32,046 bases of DNA from an uncultured Campylobacter sp. (GCF_938040115.1 NZ_CALHXD010000016.1:1-32046); one strand, 5' to 3'. Shown: positions 1-8,683, counted from the first letter of the stretch. The notes: generated by a model not told the origin, from the letters alone. Made by a program: numbers and translations.

Positions 1-592
1 AGCCCATTTGAAACAAGATGTTTAAAAGATAGACGAAGTCGGGCTTTTGCTCCACCTTGCGCCCTATCGCATCTAAAATTTCGCCGTCTACAAAGCTACC
101 GCCAACCTTAAACGTGATATAAAGCGATTTTTTAGTCTTTGAAAGAAGCTTGCTAAGCGCGGCTTTTAGATCGTCCACCTCAAGGCAGCGCGAGGCCAAA
201 ACCACGTCGCACTCAGGCACGTCCGACCAGTCGTCCTCAAAGGCTTTTTGCGCAAATTTAACGTTTTGCGCGCCGTAAATTTGAGCGTTTTGCCTGGCAA
301 ACTCTAACATCTTAGGCGAAAAGTCGTAGCCGTAAATTTGATCCGCTTTTTTCGCCGCCAGCAAGCTTAACGCGCCCGCACCGCACGCAAAGTCAAGCAG
401 CGTAGAGACGTCCGTAAAATCGACCTTATCTATAAATTCTTGCGCGTAGGCGCTTTTCATCACGCCCTCGTTGAAGCTCGGAGCCTTTTTGTCCCAATGC
501 TCGGCCAGTTTTTTGCCGAATGAGCTTTTTGCTTTTTGCGCCTTATAAAGCGCGTCAAAGTCGATCTCGTCGTAGTTTGAAGCTAAAATCAT
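1..592 (-). CDS. Class I SAM-dependent methyltransferase (3' part cut off by window edge)
   Basis: The reading frame starts at the ATG ending at 592, behind a good ribosome site (AGGAAAGG), and runs off the window with about 197 codons visible. The glycine-rich SAM-binding motif I is seen as LLDFACGAGALSL (about residues 65-77), followed by an acidic residue region YGYDFS and a motif IV-like stretch CDVVLASRC. This is the Rossmann-type methyltransferase fold. The substrate cannot be told from the sequence; the N-terminal segment with HWDKKAPSFNEGV resembles small-molecule methyltransferases more than RNA or DNA enzymes. It lies on the same strand as the repair gene upstream of it, about 100 bases away, so co-transcription is possible. 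Confidence 0.8.
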   Translation of the reverse strand, partial: MILASNYDEIDFDALYKAQKAKSSFGKKLAEHWDKKAPSFNEGVMKSAYAQEFIDKVDFTDVSTLLDFACGAGALSLLAAKKADQIYGYDFSPKMLEFARQNAQIYGAQNVKFAQKAFEDDWSDVPECDVVLASRCLEVDDLKAALSKLLSKTKKSLYITFKVGGSFVDGEILDAIGRKVEQKPDFVYLLNILFQMG

Positions 593-694
593 AATTATCC
601 TTTCCTGAATTTTGCGGGCAGACCGCACCGATTTTCGTTAAATTTTAGCGTAAATTTACGCACCGCATTTGAAATTTAATACCGAACGCGAAAG

Positions 695-1393
695 CTAAAT
701 TTTTATCTTCCTCGTCGCGTGACGGATGATTTGCTGCGTGTTTTTGTTTTGCGAGCTTTGCCAGCGCACGAGCAGCTCTTTTGCGGCGGCGAAATTTACC
801 TTTAGATAGTCCGCGACGTTGTTTGCGACCGAGCGCTGCACGAAGCGCACCTCGTCCTCTTTGAGTATCTCCAGCACCGCAAAAACCGGGCTTGGGTCGC
901 TGATGAAAAGCTCCAGCTTGCTAGCCCACGGCAGCTTTGGTCGTAGGCCTTCTGACGCTAGCCTGCGCAGGTGGAAATTTGACGAGCGCGCCCACTGCGT
1001 CATGGTTTTTAGCGAGTCTTGCGGATATTTTTTGATAAAGGCGCGCACCGCGTACTCGCCCGTGCCGCGCTTTGTGATCTCGGCGATCGCGCTCATCGAG
1101 GTTTCAAAGTCGTCTATGCCGTAAATTTCGACGTATTTTGCCAGCGGCAAAGTCCAGTAAAAGTGCTTAAACATGCCCGTTTCGTTCGGGTTTTCTTCGC
1201 CTAAAATCGCGACCAAAATCTCCGCCGCGCGCCTAAAGTCCGGCGGCAAAAGTTCATTTAGCGCGTTTGCGTGCGCCAAAATCCTTTGCGAATAGCCGAG
1301 ACTCGGCGCGCTCTCCGCGATTTGCCCGCAGTAGCTCTGCGCGTCAAATTTAGGATAAACTGCCTTTATCTTTTGCGATAAAATTTGCGCCAA
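695..1393 (-). CDS. AlkC/AlkD-type DNA alkylation repair protein (HEAT-like repeat glycosylase)
   Basis: The protein has 232 residues and is built of short alpha-helical repeats. The segment HLRRLASEGLRPKLPWA (about residues 140-156) followed by FVQRSVANNVADYLK (183-197) is typical of the AlkC branch of the HEAT-repeat DNA glycosylases, which remove alkylated bases such as 3-methyladenine from DNA. The C-terminus is rich in basic residues (NTQQIIRHATRKIKI), as expected of a DNA-binding protein. The start is a TTG preceded by GGAG about six bases upstream. Family membership is fairly sure; base specificity is inference. The gene stands alone between non-coding stretches of 102 and 274 bases. 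Confidence 0.75.
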   Translation of the reverse strand: MAQILSQKIKAVYPKFDAQSYCGQIAESAPSLGYSQRILAHANALNELLPPDFRRAAEILVAILGEENPNETGMFKHFYWTLPLAKYVEIYGIDDFETSMSAIAEITKRGTGEYAVRAFIKKYPQDSLKTMTQWARSSNFHLRRLASEGLRPKLPWASKLELFISDPSPVFAVLEILKEDEVRFVQRSVANNVADYLKVNFAAAKELLVRWQSSQNKNTQQIIRHATRKIKI

Positions 1394-1615
1394 ATTTTCT
1401 CCAAAATATACCGCCAGTCCGCCGTTTTACATATTTTTCCTTTGGGTAGTTTTTGCCTCAGCCGTTAGCAAGCAAGCATGAATCATAAAATTTACTGCCG
1501 AAAATCAAAAGTGGCATTAAATTTATAGCCGTTACGCTCGTCAAATTTGACCGTCCGCGCAAGCAAAGCGTCAAATTTATCGTAGTTTGCGGGCTAAATT
1601 TTAAAATTAGTCCGC

Positions 1616-1656
1616 AAAAAAATGGCGCTAAATTTAGCGGCGGCTAAAATAGCGCC
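1616..1656 (-). terminator. Intrinsic terminator of the Sel1-lipoprotein unit
   Basis: Read on the minus strand, GGCGCTA (from 1656) pairs with TAGCGCC (ending at 1624). After a small internal T/TT loop a second stem TTTAGC/GCTAAA forms around a CGCC loop. The hairpin is followed at once by ATTTTTTT (1622-1616). It begins 12 bases after the stop of the lipoprotein gene at 1668. The 3' arm includes a 14-base palindrome centred on AAATTT, so the genus-typical motif is built into the terminator. Confidence 0.85.
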
Positions 1657-1667
1657 CGAAAGTAAAA

Positions 1668-2243
1668 TTATTTACACTCGACTTGCGGCATCTGCGCTAA
1701 AAATATCGGCATTTTTTGCTTGATTAGCGTGTGAAATTTGCTTCTATCGGCGATATTTAGAAACTTTAGCGCGTAGTGCGTGACTCTAAGCCCGCAGTTA
1801 AGGCTCTTGACGTGGATTAGATTGATCTCGTAGTTGTCAAAATCGGGGTTGCCCGCGATCGGATAGTAGATCGTGTAAGCTTGATACTCTTTATCGTTTA
1901 TAGACTTAAAATCATACTCCGCTTTGCCGAACTGTCCGCTTTTTAACGCGGTCATAAAGGTCCTTTGGTATTCGTTGATATCGGCGTTTTCATCGACGGT
2001 GACGCTTACTAGCTTGGTCCATTTAAAGCCCACTTTTTCGTTTGGTAGATAAAACTCAGCCGTTCTTGCGTTTTTTTGCTTTAAGACGAATTTTTCGCCG
2101 TCTATGGCTACTTCGTTTGGTAGATTTACGCTATCTAGCGCGCTTTTTGGCAGCTCTATCTGCGTGGTTCTAGGCTGGGTGCAGCCGCCTAAAAATAGAC
2201 AAACGGCCGCAACGGCGGCAAACGAAACTTTTTTAAAACTCAT
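1668..2243 (-). CDS. Hypothetical lipoprotein
   Basis: A 191-residue protein with a lysine-containing N-terminus, a hydrophobic core and a lipobox LGGC, so the mature protein should begin at Cys21 and carry a lipid anchor. The rest is soluble, mixed alpha/beta in character, with two late cysteines (LNCGL and VECK) that might form a disulfide. I do not recognise a known domain. Its ATG follows AAAGGAG, and it overlaps the end of the upstream Sel1 gene by 11 bases, so the two are probably translated together. A strong terminator follows. Role unknown; co-expression with the Sel1 protein suggests a shared envelope task. Confidence 0.8.
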   Translation of the reverse strand: MSFKKVSFAAVAAVCLFLGGCTQPRTTQIELPKSALDSVNLPNEVAIDGEKFVLKQKNARTAEFYLPNEKVGFKWTKLVSVTVDENADINEYQRTFMTALKSGQFGKAEYDFKSINDKEYQAYTIYYPIAGNPDFDNYEINLIHVKSLNCGLRVTHYALKFLNIADRSKFHTLIKQKMPIFLAQMPQVECK

Positions 2244-3651
2244 ATTTTTCTCCTTTGTTAGTTGATTTTTTAAACTCCATGCACTTTTTAGCTAGCCCCG
2301 CCTTGCACTCTTTTTCGTGCAGCTTTTGCGCCTTTTGGCGTAGCGCGGCGGCTTGTTTTTTGTCGCTGTGCTCAAGGCGGCGCGCTAGATTTATGCACCC
2401 GCGCGCGTCGTCCGCCTCGCAAGCCTCGCTAAAAAGGCTCGCAGCCTCACTGGCGTCCGCTTTTACCACTTCGCCTATGCCTTTTTCGTAGATCGCGCCT
2501 AGGTTCGTGCAGGCCGGTTTTAGCCCGTTGTAGCAGGCGATCCCGTAAAAGTTAAAGGCTTTTGCTATATCTTGCGGCACGTCTGATCCCTCAAAATACG
2601 CGTCCGCTAGGCTCTCGCAAGCATCCAGCCGCCAAAGTAGGCAGGCTTTTTCAAAAAGCTCCAGCGCGCGAGAAACGTCCTTTTTTGCACTGCGCCCTTG
2701 AAAAAACATCTCGCCAAGCTCGGCGCAAGAAGCTCCAAATCCGCCTTCGCAGGCTTTCTCGCGAAATTTGACCGCCTGCTCGCTATCTTGCCGCGCTCCG
2801 ACGAGCCCCTTTGCGTAGAGCACTCCTAGTACTGCGCAACCGTTTGCTACGCCTCTGCTGCACGACTCTTTGCCTAGCTCGTAGGCCGCCTCAAACTGTC
2901 CGCTTTGATACTGCGCCCAGCCGCCGTATAGCTCGTCCAGACGCTCGCTGCCGCTGCATTTGTAGGCATTTACGGCGCAGGCCTTGTCGTAGTAGGATCT
3001 AGCGGCCTTGATATCCTGCGCAAAACCCGCCTCGCAGTCCTCGTAAAGCCTACCCAAAGCCTCGCACGCTTCGTAAATTTTACCATCGCACGCAAGCGAG
3101 TAAAATTTGAGCGCGTTTTTCGAGTTTTTCGCGGCTTCGTCGTTTTTGCCCATTGCGCCGTCCGCGTACATGCCGCCTAGATAGTAGCAAACTACCGCGT
3201 ATCCGCGCTCGCAGGCTTTTACGTAGAGGTCTAGCGCCTTGCTTTCATCCGACGCGACACCGAGGCCCGCTTCGTAAATTTGAGCTAGATTATAGCAGCT
3301 TAAACCAAATCCTTTTTCGCAGGCTCGCTCAAAAATCGCGGCGGCTTTGGCGTGTTCGCCGCTGTTTTGGTATAGCGAGGCTAGGCTATCGCAGCCTGAT
3401 AGTTTGCCAGCGTCGCAGGCTTTTTCATAAAATTTGCCGGCTTTTACGTCGTCTTGCTTCACGCCTTTGCCGCTATGGTATAAAAACCCAAGCCTTACGC
3501 AGCCGCGCGTCTCGCCTGCTTCGCACGCTTTTTGCCAAATTTGAGCCGCTTTTTGTTCATCATCCGCGTCATAGGCCGCTTGAGCTTCGTCAGTCAAATT
3601 TGCGAGAGCGAAATTTAGCGCAAAAAGTAGCAGTAAGACGGGTTTTAACAT
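2233..3651 (-). CDS. Secreted Cys-rich Sel1-repeat protein (Hcp-like)
   Basis: A 472-residue protein with an N-terminal signal peptide ending near FALA-N. The rest is about a dozen tandem Sel1-like repeats of some 36 residues. Most repeats carry paired cysteines seven residues apart across the helix hairpin (patterns such as KACEAGETRGC and KACDAGKLSGC), as in the Helicobacter Hcp family, where the pair forms a disulfide within each repeat. This points to a periplasmic or secreted protein. Sel1 proteins usually mediate protein-protein contacts; Hcp proteins were also linked to penicillin binding, which I would not claim here. The ATG follows AAAGGAG. The gene heads a two-gene unit with the lipoprotein. 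Confidence 0.85.
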   Translation of the reverse strand: MLKPVLLLLFALNFALANLTDEAQAAYDADDEQKAAQIWQKACEAGETRGCVRLGFLYHSGKGVKQDDVKAGKFYEKACDAGKLSGCDSLASLYQNSGEHAKAAAIFERACEKGFGLSCYNLAQIYEAGLGVASDESKALDLYVKACERGYAVVCYYLGGMYADGAMGKNDEAAKNSKNALKFYSLACDGKIYEACEALGRLYEDCEAGFAQDIKAARSYYDKACAVNAYKCSGSERLDELYGGWAQYQSGQFEAAYELGKESCSRGVANGCAVLGVLYAKGLVGARQDSEQAVKFREKACEGGFGASCAELGEMFFQGRSAKKDVSRALELFEKACLLWRLDACESLADAYFEGSDVPQDIAKAFNFYGIACYNGLKPACTNLGAIYEKGIGEVVKADASEAASLFSEACEADDARGCINLARRLEHSDKKQAAALRQKAQKLHEKECKAGLAKKCMEFKKSTNKGEKYEF

Positions 3652-4100
3652 TGCGCTCCTTTGTTAAATTTTAACAGTTATGTTTTTCAAATTTGACCTA
3701 TTTTGCTTCTTTGTATGCCACAGTCCTGTTTGTATCGGATGGGTAGGTTGTTGCGTCTTGTGTTGCCGACGATATACTAAAACTGCGCGACATTGGCATT
3801 CTTTAAAATTATTTGGGTGTGGAGTAAATTTGGCGCGGTTACGCAAACGGCTATGATCTTTTTCAAATTTTTTCCTTAAATTTAGCGCCGAGTCAAATTT
3901 GAGCGGCAAAACCGCTCCGAGCTAAATTTAACCGCGCTCTTAAGGGCTAAAATAAATTTTGCGGCGCAGTGTCGGCACAAAAGGCGTCAAATTTATTTTG
4001 CCAATATTTGGGTTCATGGCCGCACGGCATAAAACAGATGGCGGTCAAATTTAGCCAAAAACCACTCGGCTATAAAGCCAAATTTGACCGATTTTGCGAC
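3652..4100. other. 449-base intergenic region, no convincing gene
   Basis: It lies between the start of the Sel1 gene and the stop of ychF. Open frames here have no ribosome site and no recognisable protein. It holds several AAATTT motifs, a small hairpin GAGCGG/CCGCTC at 3901-3917 without a U-run, and the long inverted pair at 4043-4089. A TAAAAT on the minus strand (3673-3668) could be the -10 box of the Sel1 gene but would leave only a very short leader. Confidence 0.6.
4043..4089. repeat. Inverted pair of GGTCAAATTT motifs downstream of ychF
   Basis: GGTCAAATTT (4043-4052) and AAATTTGACC (4080-4089) are perfect inverted copies. Short inner arms GCC/GGC lie in the 27-base spacer. The structure begins 12 bases after the ychF stop at 4101. 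It could fold into a hairpin in the ychF transcript, but no U-run follows on either strand, so it is not a classical intrinsic terminator. Confidence 0.6.
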
Positions 4101-5204
4101 TTAGACGTTAAATCTAAAATGCATCACGTCGCCGTCTTGAACGACGTAGTCTTTACCCTCTAGGCGCATTTTGCCTGCTTCTTTTGCCGGATTTTCGCCG
4201 CCGCACGCGATGTAGTCCTCGTAGCTGATAACCTCGGCTCTGATAAATCCTCGCTCAAAGTCATTGTGTATGACGCTGGCGGCTTTTGGCGCTTTCCAGC
4301 CTTTTACGATCGTCCATGCGCGCACCTCGACGACGCCAGCAGTAAAGTAGCTGATCAAATTTAGCTTTGCAAACGCCGTTTTGATGATCTTTTCTAGGCC
4401 GCTCTCGTTCGTGCCGAGCGAGCTTAAAAACTCATGCGCCTCTTCGTCGCTAAGCCCCACGAGCTCCTCTTCGATCTTGGCGCAAAGCTTGATAACTTCA
4501 TGTCCCGAGCGCGCGGCAAACTCACGGAGCGCCTGTACGTATTTATTATCCTCCGAGATGCCGTCCTCACCCACATTTGCGCCGTAGACGACCTCTTTTG
4601 CGCTGAGTAGCCTTAGCTCTTTGTTTAAATTTATAAACGCGTCGTCGTCCTTGCCGATGAAGCTACTCGCGCTTTTGCCGTCATTTAGGTGAGCTAGCAA
4701 CGCATTTGCCGTCTCTAGCGTCTCTTTCGCGCCCTTTGCGTTTGCTTTGGCTTCGCGGGATAGACGTTCTATTTTTTTGTTTAGCTGCTCGATGTCGGCG
4801 AGGATGAGCTCGGTCTCGATGATCTCGACGTCCCTAACGGGATCGACGCCGCCTTCTACGTGAGTGATGTTTTCATCCTCAAAGCAGCGCACGATGTGTA
4901 AAATCACTTCGGTTTCGCGGATATTTGAGAGAAATTTATTTCCCAGACCTTCGCCCGCACTTGCACCCTTTACGAGTCCCGCGATATCGACAAATTCGAT
5001 CGTGGAGTATTGGATTTTATTTGGATTTACGATTTTGGCTAGCTCGCCTAGGCGCTTATCTGGCACCGGTACGACGGCTTTATTGGGCTCGATCGTGCAG
5101 AACGGATAGTTCGCGCTCTCGGCGTTTTGCGCTTTTGTTAGAGCGTTAAATGTGGTTGATTTGCCGACGTTTGGCAAGCCTACGATACCTACTGCTAGTC
5201 CCAT
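4101..5204 (-). CDS. ychF: Ribosome-binding ATPase YchF (OBG-family)
   Basis: A 367-residue protein. The N-terminus MGLAVGIVGLPNVGKST holds the P-loop (G1, GLPNVGKST), followed by the G3-like DIAGLVKGAS and, about 200 residues in, the variant G4 motif region of the OBG/YchF family that favours ATP over GTP. The C-terminal TGS-like domain ends with VVQDGDVMHFRFNV. YchF binds ribosomes and acts in translation and stress control. I chose the ATG ending at 5204 because it starts the conserved sequence; the open frame extends 43 residues upstream only as unconserved read-through of pepA. Its start overlaps the pepA stop (TAATG), so it is translationally coupled to pepA. Confidence 0.95.
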   Translation of the reverse strand: MGLAVGIVGLPNVGKSTTFNALTKAQNAESANYPFCTIEPNKAVVPVPDKRLGELAKIVNPNKIQYSTIEFVDIAGLVKGASAGEGLGNKFLSNIRETEVILHIVRCFEDENITHVEGGVDPVRDVEIIETELILADIEQLNKKIERLSREAKANAKGAKETLETANALLAHLNDGKSASSFIGKDDDAFINLNKELRLLSAKEVVYGANVGEDGISEDNKYVQALREFAARSGHEVIKLCAKIEEELVGLSDEEAHEFLSSLGTNESGLEKIIKTAFAKLNLISYFTAGVVEVRAWTIVKGWKAPKAASVIHNDFERGFIRAEVISYEDYIACGGENPAKEAGKMRLEGKDYVVQDGDVMHFRFNV

Positions 5205-6655
5205 TACAGCTCCTTTGCCATAGCGCATAGATAATAAAGATTCATTCGCACGCCAGCTCCCGTCGCGCCAGCCTGGTTGTATCCCCAAGCTTTTTCGGTG
5301 TATGCGGGACCCGCGATATCTTGGTGTATCCACTTGTCTTTAAATTCGTCTTTTATAAATTTGTCTAGGAAAAGTCCCGCCGTGATCGCGCCGCCGTAAC
5401 GGCTAGATCCCGTGTTGCTGACGTCTGCGATCTGGCTTTTGATCAGTTCGCGCAAGTGCGGGTTAAACTCCAAAATCGTATTTAGCTCGCCACTCTTTGC
5501 CGCTTTTGCTTTAAATTCGGCCTTTAGCTCCTCGTTATTGCCCATTATGCCGCTAGTGTATTCGCCAAGTCCGACCACGCAAGCGCCCGTTAGCGTCGCC
5601 ATGTCGATGAGGATATCGGGCTTAAAATCCTGCGCGTAGCTAAGGCAGTCTGCGAGTACCAAACGACCCTCGGCGTCGGTGTTTCTCACCTCGATGCTAA
5701 CGCCGCTGCGAGATATCAGCACGTCGTCTGGTTTATAGGCGTTGCCGCCGATCATATTTTCGGTCGCGCCTAAAATAGCGTGAATTTCAAACGGCAAATT
5801 TAGCTCCGCCGCGCCTTTAATTATACCCATCGCCGCAGCCGCGCCGCTTTTGTCGGCTTTCATCGTTAGCATATAATCAGCCGGCTTTAAGCTAAGTCCG
5901 CCGCTATCGTAAGTAAGCCCCTTGCCGACGAAGATTACGCGTTTTTTCGCGCCTTTTGGCTTGTAGATGAGGTGGATGAGGCGAGGCGGATGGACGCTGG
6001 CTTTGTTTACCGCTAAAAATGCGTTCATCTTTTCTTTTTCGAGGAATTTTTCGTCGTAAATTTTGCAGCTTAAATTTGGACTAGACTTAGCTAGATTTTG
6101 CGCCTCTTCGGCCATTTTTTGCGGAGTGTAGATTTCAGGTATTTCGTTTACGACGTCTTTGGTGAAATTTGTCGCCGAAGCGATTATCTCGCCGTGAGCA
6201 AAGCCGTCCTGTGCGTCGTTTTCGCGGACCTCCTTGTCGTTATACTCCTCCTTGCTAAAAATAATATCTTTTAGCGCGTATTTTTCTTTTTTTTCTTTGT
6301 ATTTGTTAAATTCGTAAGCGCCTAGCAAAAAGCCTTCGGTTAGAGCCTGAAAGCTCATTTTTTGGCAGCCTGCTATGTACGAGGCTAGTTTAATGCTTTT
6401 GACGTTTAGTGATTTTACCGCGTTGTAGGCCTTTGCTGCAGCTATGCGAAGCTCGTCGTAGCCAAGCTTGCTAAGCGGGACGTAGATCCTGCCGCTTTCT
6501 AGCAAAAGCAAGACGCTCTCGCCTTTGTAGTTGGCAAATTTAAACGCCTTTTCGTCTTTTATAAATTTATGTTTTAGGTTTTTATCTACGACGAAAATCA
6601 GCTCCAAATCGGCCTTGATCTCGTTTAGTTTTTTATTAGTGAGTTGAAACTGCAC
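5204..6655 (-). CDS. pepA: Leucyl aminopeptidase (M17 family)
   Basis: A 483-residue cytosolic metallo-aminopeptidase that removes N-terminal residues from peptides. The M17 catalytic core is clear: GKGLTYDSGG (residues 244-253) with metal-binding Lys/Asp residues, MKADKSGAAA (265-274), and the family signature NTDAEGRL (325-332). The N-terminal half is the poorly conserved regulatory domain. The start is GTG, with AGGAGA seven bases upstream; it overlaps the dedA end by 20 bases. In E. coli PepA also binds DNA in site-specific recombination and gene control; nothing here shows whether this copy does. Confidence 0.95.
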   Translation of the reverse strand: MQFQLTNKKLNEIKADLELIFVVDKNLKHKFIKDEKAFKFANYKGESVLLLLESGRIYVPLSKLGYDELRIAAAKAYNAVKSLNVKSIKLASYIAGCQKMSFQALTEGFLLGAYEFNKYKEKKEKYALKDIIFSKEEYNDKEVRENDAQDGFAHGEIIASATNFTKDVVNEIPEIYTPQKMAEEAQNLAKSSPNLSCKIYDEKFLEKEKMNAFLAVNKASVHPPRLIHLIYKPKGAKKRVIFVGKGLTYDSGGLSLKPADYMLTMKADKSGAAAAMGIIKGAAELNLPFEIHAILGATENMIGGNAYKPDDVLISRSGVSIEVRNTDAEGRLVLADCLSYAQDFKPDILIDMATLTGACVVGLGEYTSGIMGNNEELKAEFKAKAAKSGELNTILEFNPHLRELIKSQIADVSNTGSSRYGGAITAGLFLDKFIKDEFKDKWIHQDIAGPAYTEKAWGYNQAGATGAGVRMNLYYLCAMAKEL

Positions 6656-7241
6656 TTCTGTGTCTCCTATCGTTTAAAATTTTATTTTCTATGCGCTTAA
6701 AGCCGTAGAGCAAAGCGCCTAAAAATAGCGCTACTACCGGCACGGCGACGTACCAGTGCTCTTTTGCTTTGTGCAGGATATCAAGTATGTGCTCGCCTAA
6801 AACCCATGCGGGGATTATCGTGATCGCAGCCCAGCACCACGCGCTTATTAGATTGATGAGCGCGTATTTTTTCGCACTGTATCCGGTTAAGCCTATGGTC
6901 ATCGGTATGATGACGCGAAAGCCGTACATATAGCGCTGGATAAAAATGATCGGCCAGCCGTATTTTTTCAGCATTATGTGCGCGATGGCGAATTTACGGC
7001 GCTGAGTGTGAAGTTTTTTAGCGATATATTTTTTGTTATAGCGGCCTAGATAAAAGTAAATTTGATCGCCGACAAAGCCGCCCAGACCTGCTACGAAGAT
7101 GGCCGGCGCGATATGCATATGCGTTTGATGAGAGAGGATGCCCGCCATTATGAGCGCCATTTCGCCTTCCATTATGCACCAGACGAAAAGTATGATGTAG
7201 CCGTACTCGATGAGTAGTTTTATGAAAAATTCTTCCATCAT
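6636..7241 (-). CDS. DedA/VTT-family inner-membrane protein
   Basis: A 201-residue protein with several hydrophobic segments and the DedA core: GGFVGDQIYFYLGRY (about residues 55-69) and the arginine motif RYMYGFRVIIPMTIGLTG (103-120). DedA proteins are linked to lipid flipping (undecaprenyl phosphate or phospholipid) and to maintenance of the proton motive force; which one applies here is unknown. The gene overlaps apt by 4 bases (ATGA) and pepA by 20. Two ATG codons stand in tandem. The second has better spacing from GGAG, so the true protein may be one residue shorter. Confidence 0.9.
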   Translation of the reverse strand: MMEEFFIKLLIEYGYIILFVWCIMEGEMALIMAGILSHQTHMHIAPAIFVAGLGGFVGDQIYFYLGRYNKKYIAKKLHTQRRKFAIAHIMLKKYGWPIIFIQRYMYGFRVIIPMTIGLTGYSAKKYALINLISAWCWAAITIIPAWVLGEHILDILHKAKEHWYVAVPVVALFLGALLYGFKRIENKILNDRRHRSAVSTH

Positions 7242-7786
7242 AGCTCCAAAATGCTGTAAATTTTAGTTAGCGGGCGTAAATTTGTGCTACCGCCAAGATC
7301 CTTTAAATCGATCAAAAAGCAGGCCTCTACGCAAACGGCGTTTGTTTGATTGATTAGCTCGACGCTAGCCTTGGCCGTGCCTCCCGTAGCGATTAGATCG
7401 TCGATTAAAAGCACTTTTGCGCCCGCTTTTTCGCCGAATGCATCGACGTGAATTTGCACTTCGTCTACGCCGTATTCTAGGCTGTATTTTTGCGAGATCG
7501 TGATGTAGGGCAGTTTTTTAGGCTTTCTAATCGGCACGAAAGGTAGCCGCAGCCTAGCTGCCAAGGCCGCTGCGAATATAAATCCGCGCGACTCGATGCC
7601 GGCGATAAAGTCGATATCGGCGCCCTCGTATCTGGCAACTAGATGATCCATTAAAAAATTAAACGCCTCTTTATTATTCAGTAGCGTCGTGATATCGCGA
7701 AATACTATGCCCGGTTTTGGAAAATCGTTTATGCAGCGGATGGAATTTAATAAAAATTCCTTCCCCGCTTTGTCTAGTTCTTTCAT
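7238..7786 (-). CDS. apt: Adenine phosphoribosyltransferase
   Basis: A 182-residue purine salvage enzyme that turns adenine plus PRPP into AMP. The PRPP-binding loop VLLIDDLIATGGT is at residues 125-137. FRDITTLL (29-36) and GIESRGFIFAAALA (63-76) are the characteristic Apt motifs. Length agrees with the family. It lies in the rpiB-to-ychF operon, 20 bases after the coiled-coil protein, and overlaps dedA by 4 bases. Confidence 0.95.
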   Translation of the reverse strand: MKELDKAGKEFLLNSIRCINDFPKPGIVFRDITTLLNNKEAFNFLMDHLVARYEGADIDFIAGIESRGFIFAAALAARLRLPFVPIRKPKKLPYITISQKYSLEYGVDEVQIHVDAFGEKAGAKVLLIDDLIATGGTAKASVELINQTNAVCVEACFLIDLKDLGGSTNLRPLTKIYSILEL

Positions 7787-7806
7787 TTTTTGCCTTTAAA
7801 TTTGAT

Positions 7807-8136
7807 TTATAGTAGCGCTTCGATTTTGCCCTCTAGCTCGCGGATGCGCTGGCGGAGTTTGTCGTTTTCCAGGCGGTACTGTGAGTTTCTGGTGCGAAGG
7901 GCGTTGGCATCGTTTTTGACTTTATTTAGTTCGTCGGTGAGGATGTCGATATTGCCCAGGCCACGCTGTAGCTGGACTTGCAGCTTGCGGATGACGACTT
8001 CGGTATCTTGGAGATTGTTTTTCATAAAATCGCGCGTCGCGCGCTCTTTTTTAAGCAAGGTTTTAAAATAAAACACCATAACGGTGAGATAGATACAAAT
8101 GCATATCAAAACGGTAAGTACGAGCCAATCAGTCAT
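7807..8136 (-). CDS. Small membrane-anchored coiled-coil protein
   Basis: A 109-residue protein with one N-terminal membrane segment (about residues 4-24) followed by a long charged helix predicted to form a coiled coil (LQRGLGNIDILTDELNKV and NDKLRQRIRELEGKIEALL show heptad leucines). There is no catalytic motif. A similar small protein sits between rpiB and apt in C. jejuni, as I recall, so the position is conserved. It overlaps rpiB by 4 bases. A role as a membrane-tethered adaptor or scaffold is only a guess. Confidence 0.85.
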   Translation of the reverse strand: MTDWLVLTVLICICIYLTVMVFYFKTLLKKERATRDFMKNNLQDTEVVIRKLQVQLQRGLGNIDILTDELNKVKNDANALRTRNSQYRLENDKLRQRIRELEGKIEALL

Positions 8137-8573
8137 TTCTCGCCTCCTAGTTTTTTCACGCGCCTTTCGTGTCTGCCGCCGGCAAATTCGGTAGCGAAAA
8201 AGGCTTTTATCATATCTGCAGCTACGGCGTCGCCTATCGTTCTAGCGCCCATGGCTAGCACGTTTGCGTCGTTGTGCTCGCGCGCTAGTTTTGCCGTGGT
8301 GACGTCGTGACAAAGCGCGCAGCGAACGTGCGAATGGCGGTTGGCCGCGATACTGATGCCGATACCCGTACCGCAGATTAGCACGCCGTATTCGTTATCG
8401 CCTCGTAAATTTTGCGCCATAAGCTCGGCAAAATCGGGATAATCGACGCTATCTTTGCTATGCGTTCCTAGATCGCATACGTCAAAACCTTCGTTTTTTA
8501 AAAGCCCGCAAATTTGCGCCTTAAGATCAAAGCCCGCGTGGTCGCTCGCGATAAAAATTTTGTCTATTTTCAT
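8133..8573 (-). CDS. rpiB: Ribose-5-phosphate isomerase B
   Basis: A 146-residue enzyme that interconverts ribose 5-phosphate and ribulose 5-phosphate in the pentose phosphate pathway and so feeds PRPP synthesis. ASDHAGFDLK (residues 9-18), VDYPDFA (43-49) and LICGTGIGISIAANR (65-79), with catalytic Cys67, are the RpiB/LacA family motifs. It is the first gene of the operon leading through apt to ychF, which fits supply of ribose phosphate for purine salvage. A TATAAT box lies 29 bases upstream of the ATG. Confidence 0.95.
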   Translation of the reverse strand: MKIDKIFIASDHAGFDLKAQICGLLKNEGFDVCDLGTHSKDSVDYPDFAELMAQNLRGDNEYGVLICGTGIGISIAANRHSHVRCALCHDVTTAKLAREHNDANVLAMGARTIGDAVAADMIKAFFATEFAGGRHERRVKKLGGEK

Positions 8574-8593
8574 GAAATTTCCATAAGCTAAAA

Positions 8594-8620
8594 AATGCTT
8601 AATTATAGCAAAAAAGCATT
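8594..8620 (-). promoter_or_regulatory. Dyad with rpiB -10 box in its loop; also a possible terminator of the folD-M50 unit
   Basis: AATGCTT (8594-8600) and AAGCATT (8614-8620) form a 7-bp inverted repeat. On the minus strand the second arm runs straight into TTTTT, as in an intrinsic terminator for the unit ending at 8684. The 13-base loop contains a perfect minus-strand TATAAT (8607-8602), well placed as the -10 box of rpiB with a leader of about 20 bases. No good -35 box is seen, which is common in Campylobacter. Confidence 0.5.
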
Positions 8621-8683
8621 AAAGTAAAATTTCACCGCGAGCCTTTAGGAGCGAAATTTAGGCTAAATTTTAAAATTTGCCGT

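Noticed and set aside
819..1124. Plus-strand frame opposite the AlkC-like gene
   Set aside because: It is the shadow of a well-supported minus-strand gene.
3664..3909. Open frame of 81 codons on the minus strand
   Set aside because: It has no ribosome site, an unlikely residue mix and no recognisable domain; the DNA holds AAATTT motifs typical of gaps.
3901..3917. Hairpin GAGCGG/CCGCTC as a terminator
   Set aside because: No U-run follows on either strand, and it lies about 190 bases from the nearest gene end.
5205..5333. Longer N-terminus for YchF (43 more residues)
   Set aside because: The added residues are out-of-frame pepA sequence and unlike any YchF; the conserved protein starts at MGLAVGIVG, in a TAATG overlap.
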